Part shown: positions 9,205 through 17,834 of the stretch, piece after piece
Layout of the letters: the number at the start of each line of letters is the position of its first letter
How positions within the stretch are numbered: the stretch's first letter is position 1
Assembly: GCA_017557345.1 (NCBI GenBank)
Contig: JAFYZR010000119.1
Coordinates: 1-55,300 of the forward strand
Direction of reading: 5' to 3'
Origin: Paludibacteraceae bacterium
GTDB taxonomy: Bacteria > Bacteroidota > Bacteroidia > Bacteroidales > Paludibacteraceae
Length of the DNA: 55,300 nt
Notes under the pieces: generated by a model
Seen by the model: only the letters and a program-made list of their open reading frames with translations
Database searches by the model: none
Told to the model about the DNA's origin: nothing
Made by a program: the position numbers and the translations under genes

Positions 9205-10905
9205 GTGCCCTATGACTTAAAGAAATATTTGCCGACCACTCGCAAAGAGACGGATTTACGCGGCTGGGATGAAGTGGACATCGTCTTCTTCACCGGCGAT
9301 GCGTATATAGATCATCCTTCTTTCGGAGCGGCTGTTTTAGGTCGTGTGCTTGAAGCGGCTGGTTATCGCATAGCGATAGTTCCTCAGCCGGATTGGCACG
9401 GGGATTACCGAGACTTTAAGAAGTTCGGTCGTCCGAGACTCTATTTCGCTGTTTCTGCGGGTTCAATGGATTCGATGGTTAATCATTATACGGCGGCGAA
9501 ACGGAAGCGCTCGGATGATGCTTATACGCCCGAAGGGCGAGCCGGAGCAAGACCCGATTATTGCACCATCACTTATTGCCGGATCTTGAAGCAACTTTAT
9601 CCTGATGTGCCGATTATTATCGGTGGCATTGAGGCATCCATGCGGCGTTTGACGCACTATGACTATTGGCAGGACAAATTGATGCCATCCATTCTCGTTG
9701 ATTCGGGAGCAGACATGCTTGTCTATGGCATGGGTGAACAGGCTATGACCGAAATCGCCCGCCAGATAGAAAGCCACCATAATACCATACACCATATACC
9801 GCAGACGGCATTTCTAACGCAGGATGAGAGCGAAATTCCTGCGGATGCCATCAGACTCTTTTCGCACGAAGAGGCACTTCATGACAAGCGCAAACATGCG
9901 GAGAACTTCCGTCTCATCGAAATAGAGTCGAATAAGATACATCAGAAAACGCTGGTGCAAAAGGTTGGCAAGCAGTTTGTGGTGGTCAATCCGTCCTATC
10001 CGCCTATCACAACCGAGCAATTGGACGCTATCTATGATTTGCCATACCAATACACACCGCATCCCAAATACAAAGACAAACATATTCCGGCGTACGAGAT
10101 GATTAAATGGTCGGTATGCATGCATCGCGGCTGTTTCGGTGGCTGTTCGTTCTGCACAATCTCTGCGCACCAGGGTAAGCAGATTGTCTCACGATCCAAG
10201 CAATCGATCCTCCGTCAGATCGAGCGATTAAGCCAATTGCCGGACTGGCATGGCATTATTTCCGATTTAGGCGGTCCTTCTGCGAATATGTATGGCATGC
10301 AAGGCAAGGATAAATCGCTCTGCGAGCAATGTGCAAGGCCATCCTGTTTGCAGCCTGCTATATGCAAAAATCTCAACCAGAATTTTGCGCCCTTATTGGA
10401 TATTTACCGCACGGTGGATAAACTGCCGTACGTCAAGCATGCTTTTGTAGGTTCAGGAATTCGTTACGACCTGATGAGCGAAGAATATGCCCGCCAACTC
10501 ATCACGCGCCATGTGTCGGGACGGTTGAAAGTGGCGCCTGAACATAGTTCAGATGCCGTTCTTAAGATTATGCGCAAACCTAATTGGGCGAATTATCTGC
10601 GGTTCCGCGAACTCTTCCTTCGAATCAATAAAGAGGCGGGACTCAATCAGCAACTTATACCATATTTTATCTCCTCGCATCCCGGTTGTACCAAGCGGGA
10701 TATGCAACATTTAGCGGAGGAAACAAAGAAAATGCATTACCGTCCGGAACAGGTACAGGATTTCACTCCAACACCCATGACGCTCTCCACTACCATGTTC
10801 TACACCGGTATTAATCCGTACACGCGCGAACCTATATATGTTGCGCGTACATTAGAGGAAAAGAAACAGCAAAACCAGTACTTTTTCTGGTACAAAAAAG
10901 CATAA
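9205..10905 (+). CDS. ygiQ: YgiQ family radical SAM protein
   Basis: Member of the YgiQ (UPF0313) family, predicted radical S-adenosylmethionine enzyme of unknown reaction. The N-terminus is family-typical (PYDLKKYLPTT, then FTGDAYIDHPSFGAAVLGR). The 4Fe-4S/SAM motif is C310-x3-C314-x2-C317. 566 residues is somewhat shorter than the enterobacterial form, which has a longer C-terminal tail. The GTG start is used because it yields the conserved N-terminus and no ATG lies nearby. The whole upstream gap is an 8-nt repeat. Function inferred from family only. Confidence 0.92.
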   Translation: MPYDLKKYLPTTRKETDLRGWDEVDIVFFTGDAYIDHPSFGAAVLGRVLEAAGYRIAIVPQPDWHGDYRDFKKFGRPRLYFAVSAGSMDSMVNHYTAAKRKRSDDAYTPEGRAGARPDYCTITYCRILKQLYPDVPIIIGGIEASMRRLTHYDYWQDKLMPSILVDSGADMLVYGMGEQAMTEIARQIESHHNTIHHIPQTAFLTQDESEIPADAIRLFSHEEALHDKRKHAENFRLIEIESNKIHQKTLVQKVGKQFVVVNPSYPPITTEQLDAIYDLPYQYTPHPKYKDKHIPAYEMIKWSVCMHRGCFGGCSFCTISAHQGKQIVSRSKQSILRQIERLSQLPDWHGIISDLGGPSANMYGMQGKDKSLCEQCARPSCLQPAICKNLNQNFAPLLDIYRTVDKLPYVKHAFVGSGIRYDLMSEEYARQLITRHVSGRLKVAPEHSSDAVLKIMRKPNWANYLRFRELFLRINKEAGLNQQLIPYFISSHPGCTKRDMQHLAEETKKMHYRPEQVQDFTPTPMTLSTTMFYTGINPYTREPIYVARTLEEKKQQNQYFFWYKKA

Positions 10906-10938
10906 AGCATAAATTTGAAATCATAAATATCTAAATAC
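10900..10938. repeat. CATAAA-type word repeat (ygiQ-M23 junction)
   Basis: A+T-rich stretch built from CATAAAG/CATAAAT words directly before the M23 peptidase start. A second junction at 22181-22208 uses the same word. No promoter motif is seen, so read-through from ygiQ is likely. Confidence 0.5.
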
Positions 10939-10940
10939 AA

Positions 10941-11906
10941 ATGTCTAAAAAATATCGCATAAACCCTGAAACGCTGCAACTTGAGCGTGTTGAGCATGGT
11001 TTCCGTTATTGGCTTCGCCGTTCAGGCGGATATATCATCGGTGGTATTTGCCTCGGTGTGATTTTCTTCTATATCTTCCTGTATTTCTTCCCTTCGCCCC
11101 GCGAGGCTTCGCTTATGCAGTATAACCGTAACTTGACGGCGGAAATGGAGGTCCTGGAGAAAAAGGTGGACCAGATGCAACTCATTGTTTCCGATCTCTC
11201 GCAGCGCGATGATAATCTCTATCGGGCGATGTTAGGCGCAGAACCTATTCCGCTTAGCGCGCGTATGGGCGCCACGCAGCAGATCTCTTATTACGACTCG
11301 CTTGCACGCATGACTAATACGCAAATCGCGGCAGATCTGCAGCGTAAAGTGGATATCCTTGAGAAGGAATTGTATGTCCAGGCACGCTCGTATGATGAAA
11401 TAGTGGAACTCGCTAAGAATCAGGAAGTTAGGATGGAAAATATCCCAGCTATTCAGCCTATTCTCAATAAGGATCTCAAGCACATGGCGTCCGGTTTCGG
11501 ATGGCGTGTGGATCCGGTCTATCATATCCGCCGATTCCACGAAGGAATGGATTTCTCGGCGCCTGTCGGAACCGATATCTACGCTACGGGTAATGGTCTG
11601 GTTACTTATGCCGGCTGGCGGCAAGGATACGGTGAGACGCTGGAGATTGACCATGGATTTAATTATAAAACGCGCTATGCGCATTGTTCGCGACTCATCG
11701 CCAGAGTAGGGCAGAAAGTGAAACGAGGGGATGTCGTTGCGCTAGTCGGTAATACCGGCAAATCGACCGGCCCGCACCTTCATTACGAAGTGCATTACAA
11801 CGGACAGCCGATTGACCCGCGCAACTATTATTTCTACGATCTTAGTCCGGAGGACTACGACCGTATGGTTCAACTCTCTTCAAATATGGGAAATATGATG
11901 GATTAA
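10941..11906 (+). CDS. M23-family peptidoglycan endopeptidase, membrane-anchored
   Basis: LytM/M23 zinc metallopeptidase predicted to cut peptide cross-links of peptidoglycan in the periplasm. Architecture: short basic cytoplasmic N-terminus, one membrane helix (about 30-52), a coiled-coil segment (about 65-95 and 130-155), then the M23 domain. Zinc ligands and active site are present: H200-x3-D204 and H279-L-H281. 321 residues fits the Bacteroidales MepM/NlpD-like set. The start ATG lies directly after an A+T-rich repeat. It is followed by a strong terminator shared with the convergent crp-like gene. Confidence 0.93.
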   Translation: MSKKYRINPETLQLERVEHGFRYWLRRSGGYIIGGICLGVIFFYIFLYFFPSPREASLMQYNRNLTAEMEVLEKKVDQMQLIVSDLSQRDDNLYRAMLGAEPIPLSARMGATQQISYYDSLARMTNTQIAADLQRKVDILEKELYVQARSYDEIVELAKNQEVRMENIPAIQPILNKDLKHMASGFGWRVDPVYHIRRFHEGMDFSAPVGTDIYATGNGLVTYAGWRQGYGETLEIDHGFNYKTRYAHCSRLIARVGQKVKRGDVVALVGNTGKSTGPHLHYEVHYNGQPIDPRNYYFYDLSPEDYDRMVQLSSNMGNMMD

Positions 11907-11925
11907 TCCCTAATCGCAAACCGTA

Positions 11926-11961
11926 AAAAAATATCGCGTCAACCAAGGCGCGATATTTTTT
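11926..11961. terminator. Bidirectional intrinsic terminator between the M23 gene and the Crp/Fnr gene
   Basis: Perfect 13-bp inverted repeat (AAAAAATATCGCG / CGCGATATTTTTT) with a 10-base loop. The A/T tails serve as U-runs on both strands. The stop codon of the minus-strand regulator sits at the edge of the loop, so one element ends both convergent transcripts. Confidence 0.92.
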
Positions 11962-12637
11962 CTAATGCTTTCTCGTTGAGTATTCGGATATGCCTTCCAT
12001 CAATCTCTAACAGTCCTTCTTGTGCAAACTGGCTGAGCGTACGAATAGCATTGCTCGTTGTCATGTTACTCATATTCGCCAAGTCTTCGCGGGGCAGTAG
12101 CATCGCTATCGTTTTGCCGTCCGGCTCATAACCATAGTTGTTCAGCAAAAGCAGCAGACTTTCCGCCAAACGTCCGCGGATATGCTTCTGCGTCAAGTTG
12201 ACCGTCTGAATTTCTGAGAACGCCAGGTCTTTCGCCATCATCAGCATCACTTGGTAGCACAACGCTCCGTTGGACCGAATCAACGCATTAAACTCCTCGC
12301 GGCTCAGCCGATAGACGATACTATCTTCAAACGCACTTGCGCTGGAGTTATAGGGCTCATTTACCGTGCAAGCACGGTAACCGAAGATATCATACGGCTT
12401 GAGCAAACGAATAATCTGTGGGCGCTGACCGATGCCTTCTTTGTAGATACGTACCTTTCCGCGAAGTAACATCCATACATAGCGGGACTCGTCTCCATCG
12501 TAGTGGATTACTTCATTCTTCTCGTAATGAACGATTTCTATTTTCGTCGCCAGACGACTCTTTTCTTCGTCCGTCAGCGTGTTCCAAAGGGGATTTAAAT
12601 CCCACATCGGGGCAAAATGCTCTTCTTTACGTTTCAT
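11939..12637 (-). CDS. Crp/Fnr-family transcriptional regulator
   Basis: 232-residue regulator. The N-terminal half is a cyclic-nucleotide-binding-type beta barrel (VIHYDGDESRYVWMLLRGKV, ending near YRLSREEF), followed by a long dimer helix and a C-terminal Crp-type winged helix (MLLPREDLANMSNMTTSNAI as recognition region). There is no FNR-type cysteine cluster. The barrel lacks the canonical cAMP-binding RxS motif, so a nucleotide ligand is not assured. It has its own promoter, divergent from gcvP, with nearly the same 32-base promoter core. Targets unknown. Confidence 0.88.
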   Translation of the reverse strand: MKRKEEHFAPMWDLNPLWNTLTDEEKSRLATKIEIVHYEKNEVIHYDGDESRYVWMLLRGKVRIYKEGIGQRPQIIRLLKPYDIFGYRACTVNEPYNSSASAFEDSIVYRLSREEFNALIRSNGALCYQVMLMMAKDLAFSEIQTVNLTQKHIRGRLAESLLLLLNNYGYEPDGKTIAMLLPREDLANMSNMTTSNAIRTLSQFAQEGLLEIDGRHIRILNEKALEKISRLG

Positions 12638-12667
12638 TCCTTAAAGACTAAAACCAAAATTTGTGTG

Positions 12668-12699
12668 CAAAGTTACTAAAAAAAAATGACATATGCAAG
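12668..12699 (-). promoter_or_regulatory. Promoter of the Crp/Fnr gene
   Basis: Minus strand: CTTG at -33, 20 bases, then TAACTTTG at -7. The spacer starts with CATATGTC and contains a T-run. This Bacteroidota-type core is nearly the mirror of the gcvP promoter. Confidence 0.8.
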
Positions 12700-12717
12700 A
12701 AAATTTTACAAATTTTC

Positions 12718-12746
12718 AGTTAAAAGTTTAAAGTTTATAGTTTAGA
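12718..12746. repeat. AAAGTTTAAAG-type word repeat (crp-gcvP spacer)
   Basis: About three imperfect copies of an AGTTTAAA/AGTTTATA word. The same word fills the yceD-rpmF junction at 17455-17483. Confidence 0.55.
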
Positions 12747-12803
12747 GGCTTGGAAGTACGTTGGAAAAATAGAACATTTTAGGCAGGTGTTGCATAGGTA
12801 AAA

Positions 12804-12834
12804 ACCTCGACATAATACCGATGAGACACCGATG
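12804..12834. repeat. Diverged copy of the 22-nt unit from the PPTase gene
   Basis: ACCTCGACATAATACCGA agrees at 15 of 18 positions with the first unit inside the phosphopantetheinyl transferase gene (7031-7048). It is followed by a degenerate half copy (GAGACACCGATGG). Confidence 0.55.
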
Positions 12835-12892
12835 GGAAAAATTGAACATTTTTTGAAAAGGCGGACAGAAAATTCAGATTTATGCAATTTTA

Positions 12893-12924
12893 TTTGCATA
12901 TGTCAAAAAAAAGTAGTAACTTTG
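12893..12924 (+). promoter_or_regulatory. Promoter of gcvP
   Basis: TTTG, 20 bases, TAACTTTG. The spacer begins CATATGTC and contains eight A and then AGTAG. The expected start of transcription is a few bases after 12924, leaving a leader of about 20 bases before the ATG. Confidence 0.85.
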
Positions 12925-12949
12925 TCCCAAATTTGTGAATTAACGAAAA

Positions 12950-15772
12950 ATGAAAGTAAATTTCCTTGAATCTCGTCATATCGGTTTGACTCCGGAAGAC
13001 GAAAAGCACATGTTAAGCGCCATAGGCGCAGGGTCTATTGACGAACTGATTCGTGAGACGATGCCGGCCGATATTTTGCTGCCGGAACCCATCGAGTTGG
13101 AAGAACCGTACACGGAGCAGCAACAATTGGAAGTGGCACAAACGTTGCTTAATAGCAACGAGCCAGCACGCTCTTATATCGGTCGCGGATGGTACGGCAC
13201 TATCACACCAGCCGTCATCCGGCGTAATATCCTCGAGAATCCTGTTTGGTACACTTCTTATACCCCGTACCAAGCTGAAGTGAGTCAAGGTCGATTGGAG
13301 GCGCTCTTTGTGTTCCAGACCATGGTAAGCGATCTTACCGGGCTGCCGTTGGCTAACTGCTCTTTGCTTGATGAGGCTACTTCTGCTGCTGAATCGGTAA
13401 CGATGATGCGTAATCTGCGGAGCCGTGAGCAGGTGAAGAATAACGTGCGTAAAGTGTTTGTGGATCGTAAGATTTGGCCGAACACACTCTCCGTTCTCCG
13501 TACCCGCGCTGCCGGACAGGACATAGAGATCGTAGTGGGTAACTATGCGGATTTTGTGCCGTCAGAGGAATTCTTCGGTGCGCTTGTGCAATTGCCAAAC
13601 AGCGACGGCGCGATTGAGGATTACGAGACTTTCATTGACGATTGCCATGCCGCAGGACTCAAAGTGACGGTGGTGGCAGACCTGATGGCTCTGGCTATTC
13701 TTAAACCACTGGACGCAGATATCATGTGCGGTACGGCGCAGCGTTTCGGCCTGCCGATGGGATTTGGCGGACCAACTGCAGGATACATGGCTACGCGTGA
13801 TGAGTTCAAGCGTGACATGCCCGGACGAATCATCGGTCTCTCGAAAGATAAATACGAGCATCCGGCATATCGTCTTGCGCTACAGACACGCGAGCAACAT
13901 ATCAAGCGTGAACGTGCTACGTCGAATATCTGTACTGCCGAGGCGCTCTCAGCCATGATGGCAGGCATGTACGGCGTATATCATGGTGCAGAAGGAATCC
14001 GTGAGATAGCAGAAGGTATTCACGGCAAAGCCGTGTATCTGAGCGAGATGTTGCAGGCATATGGCTATGAGCAAGAGAACGTAGAGTTCTTTGATACGCT
14101 GAAGATAGTCGTAAGCGAAAAGTCGAAAGTTGAAAGCATTTGCGAACTGGCGGAAGAAAAGGGCATCAACCTTTACTATGATCCGGAAGGATGGATAGGG
14201 CTTTCCATTGACGAGACAGTGGATCTGTATGATATGAATGACTTGATTGAACTCTTCGCAGAGGCATCGGATAACATGCCGCAACTGGAGGACTCGGACG
14301 AGGCATTCAAGGGACTATGGGCTATCGACGAGAGCCGCGTGCGTGAAGTCGATTATATGCAGGCGGAAGTGTTCAAAAACTATCATACTGAAACTGAGTT
14401 AATGCGCTATCTCAAGCGCCTGGACCGCAAGGATATCAGTCTTGCCACTTCGATGATTCCGCTTGGCTCGTGTACGATGAAACTGAATCCTGCGGCTGCT
14501 ATGATTCCGGTTACCTATAGTTCGGCGTTGGCCGTTCATCCGTTGGCTCCGGCAGAGCAAGTAGCCGGTTATATGGAGATCATGGAGCAACTCAAAGAAC
14601 AGCTATTGGCCATCACGGGCTTTGACGCTTGCACGCTGCAGCCTACATCCGGTGCAGCAGGTGAATACACGGGACTCGTGGTTATTCGTGAGTTCCTTCA
14701 TCGCCAGCATCAAGAGCAACGCAAAGTGCTACTTATTCCAGCATCTGCGCATGGTACGAACCCTGCGTCATGCGTGCAGGCCGGTTTTACGCCTTGCGTG
14801 GTTAAATGCGATGAACTGGGTAATACCGATTTGGCGGACTGGAAGGCCAAATGTGAGGAGAACAAAGAAGTGCTGGCGGGTTGTATGATTACGTATCCAT
14901 CTACGCACGGAATCTTCGAGCAAGCTATTCGCGAGATGATTGAAGCCGTGCATACCAACGGTGGACTCGTGTATATGGACGGTGCGAACATGAATGCGCA
15001 AATAGGTTGGACCAATCCTGCTTTTATCGGGGCGGATGTATGTCACCTCAATCTGCATAAATCGTTTGCCTCGCCTCACGGCGGCGGCGGACCCGGTGCG
15101 GGTGCTGTTTGCTGCACAAAAGCTTTAGCGGACTGCCTGCCTACCGATGATGCCAATCGTGTTTCCTCGGCGCTCTTCGGTAATGCGAACATGGCGCTTA
15201 TCTCATGGGGTTATATCGCAATGATGGGTGCGCAAGCTCTTCGTCATGCTACGGCTGCGGCTATACTTTCGGCAAATTATATGGCCAAACGGCTCAAAGA
15301 TGCCTATGGCATTGTTTATACCGGTGCAACGGGCAGAGTAGGGCATGAGCTTATTCTCGACTGCCGTCAGTTCCATACTATCGGAATCACCGAAGCCGAC
15401 ATAGCTAAGCGTCTGATGGATTACGGTTATCATGCGCCCACGCTCTCTTTCCCGGTACACGGCACACTGATGGTAGAGCCTACGGAGAGTGAGTCGCTGC
15501 AAGAGATTGACCGTTTCTGCGATGTGCTGCTGCAGATTCGTCAGGAGATAGCGGATGTCGAGTCCGGCAAAGCCGACAAGACGGATAATGTGCTGCTTAA
15601 TGCGCCGCACCCCGAATATGAAGTGGTGGCAGATGAATGGACGCATCCGTACAGCCGCAAGCAAGCCGCATATCCGACAGACTGGGTGGCTCAGACAAAA
15701 TTCTGGTGCCCCGTAGGACGCGTGGATAACGGCTTCGGTGACCGTAACTTAGTGGCACGTTTCGAGAAATAA
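12950..15772 (+). CDS. gcvP: Glycine dehydrogenase (decarboxylating), P-protein of the glycine cleavage system
   Basis: PLP enzyme that decarboxylates glycine and passes the aminomethyl group to the lipoylated H-protein. Single-chain form of 940 residues, the usual length, with both halves present. PLP lysine is K704 in HLNLHKSF, followed by the glycine-rich PHGGGGPGAG loop. The catalytic-half signature LGSCTMKLNP is also seen. Monocistronic by position: its own promoter upstream, a repeat spacer and a YitT gene downstream; gcvT and gcvH are not in the window. A short run AAAAGTCGAAAGTTGAAAGC (about 14118-14138) resembles the junction word repeats. Confidence 0.97.
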   Translation: MKVNFLESRHIGLTPEDEKHMLSAIGAGSIDELIRETMPADILLPEPIELEEPYTEQQQLEVAQTLLNSNEPARSYIGRGWYGTITPAVIRRNILENPVWYTSYTPYQAEVSQGRLEALFVFQTMVSDLTGLPLANCSLLDEATSAAESVTMMRNLRSREQVKNNVRKVFVDRKIWPNTLSVLRTRAAGQDIEIVVGNYADFVPSEEFFGALVQLPNSDGAIEDYETFIDDCHAAGLKVTVVADLMALAILKPLDADIMCGTAQRFGLPMGFGGPTAGYMATRDEFKRDMPGRIIGLSKDKYEHPAYRLALQTREQHIKRERATSNICTAEALSAMMAGMYGVYHGAEGIREIAEGIHGKAVYLSEMLQAYGYEQENVEFFDTLKIVVSEKSKVESICELAEEKGINLYYDPEGWIGLSIDETVDLYDMNDLIELFAEASDNMPQLEDSDEAFKGLWAIDESRVREVDYMQAEVFKNYHTETELMRYLKRLDRKDISLATSMIPLGSCTMKLNPAAAMIPVTYSSALAVHPLAPAEQVAGYMEIMEQLKEQLLAITGFDACTLQPTSGAAGEYTGLVVIREFLHRQHQEQRKVLLIPASAHGTNPASCVQAGFTPCVVKCDELGNTDLADWKAKCEENKEVLAGCMITYPSTHGIFEQAIREMIEAVHTNGGLVYMDGANMNAQIGWTNPAFIGADVCHLNLHKSFASPHGGGGPGAGAVCCTKALADCLPTDDANRVSSALFGNANMALISWGYIAMMGAQALRHATAAAILSANYMAKRLKDAYGIVYTGATGRVGHELILDCRQFHTIGITEADIAKRLMDYGYHAPTLSFPVHGTLMVEPTESESLQEIDRFCDVLLQIRQEIADVESGKADKTDNVLLNAPHPEYEVVADEWTHPYSRKQAAYPTDWVAQTKFWCPVGRVDNGFGDRNLVARFEK

Positions 15773-15775
15773 TAA

Positions 15776-15808
15776 ATCGCTAATTCGCTAATCGTTAATC
15801 GCTAATCG
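15776..15808. repeat. TCGCTAAT-type word repeat (gcvP-yitT spacer)
   Basis: Units of 8, 8, 7 and 7 bases of TCGCTAAT/CGTTAAT/CGCTAAT fill the 42-base gap before the YitT start. Confidence 0.8.
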
Positions 15809-15814
15809 AAACCA

Positions 15815-16792
15815 ATGCTTCGTTATAGTTCTTTTGTCAACCCGCATAGCACACCGCACGAATCAAGAATGCGGAGGATATTCGAATATCTGGTTATCAT
15901 CTTCGGTATAGCTCCTATGGCTCTGATGGTGAACTGGGTATTACTGCCGCATGCTTTTGTGGGAGGCGGCCTGACCGGTATCTGTTCGGTAATTTATTAT
16001 GTTACCGACGGCCTCTTTCCTTCGCTCTTCCCTGAATACGGAGGCGCTATACCGGTGTGGCTGACCACTTTTGTGTTTAATGCTATACTGCTTTTGATTG
16101 CCGGTCTAACGGTTGGATGGAGTTTCTGTATCCGAACAATGGTAGGCGTAGCGGCAATAACGTTCTGGTATCGCGTCATTCCTATCCTGCCGCAACCGAT
16201 TATCTCTGACCCATGGCTGGGTGCCATCATCGGCGGTTTTGTCTTCGGACTCAGTCTGGGTTGTGTGCTCGCCGCAAACGGTTCATCCGGAGGAACGGAT
16301 ATCGTGGCGATGATAGTGAACCATTATCGGAATATATCGCTGGGAAATATCATGCTGGCATGCGATGTGGTCATTATTGCCTCTGCTTTCTTCCTACCAT
16401 TGCCTGAATCGATGCTTGCCGAAGGAGGCAATTCCACTTATCTCCATATCAAGCGAGTCCTTTACGGTGTGGCGATGACCATTTCTTATACCGTTGCAGT
16501 AGATTGGCTCATGGCGCGTTTGCATCGCTCTGTCCATTTCCTTATCTATTCATCCAAATACGAGGAGATAGCAACGGCTATTAACACAACGGTAAATCGC
16601 GGTGTAACGGTGCTGGACGGAACAGGCTGGTACTCCAAGAAACCGGTCAAGGTTATCTCTGTCTTGGTGCGTAAACCGGAGAGTTCGCTTGTATTCAGTA
16701 TCATTAAACAGATTGACCCTTCTGCGCTTGTCTCTATAGCCGATGTAGGCGGTGTTTTCGGCTCGGGATTCGACAAAATTAAGGCAAAATGA
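15815..16792 (+). CDS. YitT family membrane protein (DUF161 + DUF2179)
   Basis: Integral membrane protein of the YitT family, function unknown. Seen: five or six hydrophobic segments (about residues 25-210, with GGGLTGICSVIYY and NGSSGGTDIVAMIV as family patterns), then a soluble C-terminal DUF2179 domain (about 230-315) with the GVTVLDGTGWYSKKP motif. 325 residues is somewhat longer than the common 280-300. The extra N-terminal 20 residues are polar, so the ATG at 15871 (MRRIFEYLV) is an alternative start. Confidence 0.88.
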   Translation: MLRYSSFVNPHSTPHESRMRRIFEYLVIIFGIAPMALMVNWVLLPHAFVGGGLTGICSVIYYVTDGLFPSLFPEYGGAIPVWLTTFVFNAILLLIAGLTVGWSFCIRTMVGVAAITFWYRVIPILPQPIISDPWLGAIIGGFVFGLSLGCVLAANGSSGGTDIVAMIVNHYRNISLGNIMLACDVVIIASAFFLPLPESMLAEGGNSTYLHIKRVLYGVAMTISYTVAVDWLMARLHRSVHFLIYSSKYEEIATAINTTVNRGVTVLDGTGWYSKKPVKVISVLVRKPESSLVFSIIKQIDPSALVSIADVGGVFGSGFDKIKAK

Positions 16793-16810
16793 CAAAAAAA
16801 TGCAAAAATT

Positions 16811-16842
16811 TTTGGTCATGTCAAAAAAAAGCAGTAATTTTG
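16811..16842 (+). promoter_or_regulatory. Promoter of tRNA-Ser / yceD
   Basis: TTTG, 20 bases, TAATTTTG, with TCATGTC and eight A in the spacer and AGTA before the -7 box. It lies 24 bases before the mature tRNA 5' end. Confidence 0.8.
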
Positions 16843-16866
16843 CACGCTTTTTCGGTATGAAGCGAA

Positions 16867-16955
16867 GGAGAGTTGTCTGAGTGGTCGAAAGAGCCGCACT
16901 CGAAATGCGGTGTACGCATTACGTCGTACCGGGGGTTCGAATCCCTCACTCTCCG
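16867..16955 (+). tRNA. tRNA-Ser (anticodon CGA)
   Basis: 89-base type II tRNA. Acceptor arm GGAGAGT pairs with ACTCTCC; anticodon stem CCGCA/TGCGG surrounds loop CTCGAAA, with anticodon CGA at 16901-16903. A long variable arm follows. The T arm GGGGG-TTCGAAT-CCCTC has one G-T pair. The discriminator base is G and no CCA is encoded. It reads UCG serine codons. Confidence 0.97.
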
Positions 16956-16964
16956 CAGCTTGTT

Positions 16965-16986
16965 GGGATTACGAAGAAATCCCTTT
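16965..16986 (+). terminator. Weak hairpin between tRNA-Ser and yceD
   Basis: Six-base stem GGGATT/AATCCC with a 7-base loop, followed by only three T. It may be a processing or partial termination site; yceD follows at once, so full termination is unlikely. Confidence 0.3.
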
Positions 16987-17000
16987 AAAAAGTATAAGTT

Positions 17001-17444
17001 ATGAGCGAGCAGCAACACGGAATCATCGACTTGTCACGTTTGCCGATTGGCACGCATGAGTTCGATATTCAGCTGGACGACGCCTTCTTTGGTTCGCTGG
17101 AGAAAACGGAAATCCTAAGCGGAAATGTGGCTGCAAAAGTTATACTTATACTCCGGGAGGAGGACTATCAGCTCAAGATAGCAGTTCGCGGAACTGTCTT
17201 TGTTGTGTGTGATAGATGCCTCGATCCCATGCCCCTTGACATTAACGATGAGCAAGAGATTTGGTCGGAAGACGAAGAAAATCCAACCACCAAACTCTCA
17301 ACAATAGACTTAAGTTGGCTCGTCTATGAAATAGTAAGCATCAATATTCCGCTCGTACACAGTCACCAAACGGGTGAGTGCAACACGCAAATGGAACTTC
17401 TCCTCCATCATCACCTATGTGACGAGCCGGAACCCGAAGAATAG
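17001..17444 (+). CDS. yceD: YceD family protein (DUF177)
   Basis: Small conserved protein encoded beside ribosomal protein L32 in most bacteria; linked to 23S rRNA handling, with no defined activity. 147 residues with the family's central CDRCLDPM (two cysteines) and a C-terminal acidic stretch that includes a second cysteine pair separated by a HHHLC run. No promoter of its own is evident, so transcription probably comes from the tRNA-Ser promoter. A word repeat of 42 bases separates it from rpmF. Confidence 0.88.
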   Translation: MSEQQHGIIDLSRLPIGTHEFDIQLDDAFFGSLEKTEILSGNVAAKVILILREEDYQLKIAVRGTVFVVCDRCLDPMPLDINDEQEIWSEDEENPTTKLSTIDLSWLVYEIVSINIPLVHSHQTGECNTQMELLLHHHLCDEPEPEE

Positions 17445-17454
17445 ATAATAGAAC

Positions 17455-17483
17455 GTTTAAAGTAAAAAGTAAAAAGTTTAAAG
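17455..17483. repeat. AAAGTAAAAAGT-type word repeat (yceD-rpmF junction)
   Basis: GTTTAAAG, two AGTAAAA units and GTTTAAAG again, ending directly before the rpmF start. The purine-rich run may help ribosome access in place of a Shine-Dalgarno site (inference). Confidence 0.6.
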
Positions 17484-17486
17484 AAT

Positions 17487-17669
17487 ATGGCACATCCTAA
17501 AAGAAGACAATCGCACACCAGACAAGCGAAACGTCGTACACATGACGTTGTGAAGGCACCTACATTGGCTACTTGCCCGAATTGTGGCGCGCTTCATATC
17601 TACCACACCGTTTGCCCGTCTTGCGGCTATTATCGTGGTAAACTGGCTATTGAGCAAGCTGAAGCTTAA
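17487..17669 (+). CDS. rpmF: Ribosomal protein L32
   Basis: 60-residue basic protein of the large ribosomal subunit. The N-terminus MAHPKRRQSHTRQAKRRTHD is family-typical, and the zinc-ribbon cysteines are intact (CPNCG ... CPSCG). It follows yceD in the standard yceD-rpmF order. A hairpin with T-run lies downstream. Confidence 0.97.
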   Translation: MAHPKRRQSHTRQAKRRTHDVVKAPTLATCPNCGALHIYHTVCPSCGYYRGKLAIEQAEA

Positions 17670-17689
17670 GAAAAATGAAAGAGTATAGG

Positions 17690-17729
17690 AAAAAGGTTAA
17701 AGGTTAATCAGTTAGCCCTTAGCCTTTTT
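17690..17729 (+). terminator. Probable terminator after rpmF
   Basis: Stem AAAAAGGTTAA / TTAGCCTTTTT (11 bp, one G-T pair) around a loop of 18 bases, ending in five T. The flanking GAGTATAGG and CCTTGTATTC extend the stem partly. Confidence 0.65.
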
Positions 17730-17834
17730 ACCTTGTATTCTTTATACGCGTGCGCGAGGCACGTACGTGACCCGTGAGGGCCACTTGGTACAAACAAATC
17801 GTAAATGGTAAATCAATAAATCATTAATTGAATC

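Larger units (their letters stand above)
12638..12949. other. Intergenic region between divergent crp-like gene and gcvP (312 bp)
   Basis: No gene is seen. It holds the two divergent promoters at its ends and, between them, two word repeats: an AAAGTTTAAAG type (12718-12746) and an ACCTCGA...ATACCGA type (12804-12834). A TTGAACATT/TAGAACATT pair (around 12766 and 12841) could be a binding site, but this is weak. Confidence 0.6.

Noticed and set aside
16867-16955. tRNA-Ser as an integration site
   Set aside because: No partial copy of the tRNA 3' end was noticed elsewhere in the window, and the neighbouring genes are housekeeping.
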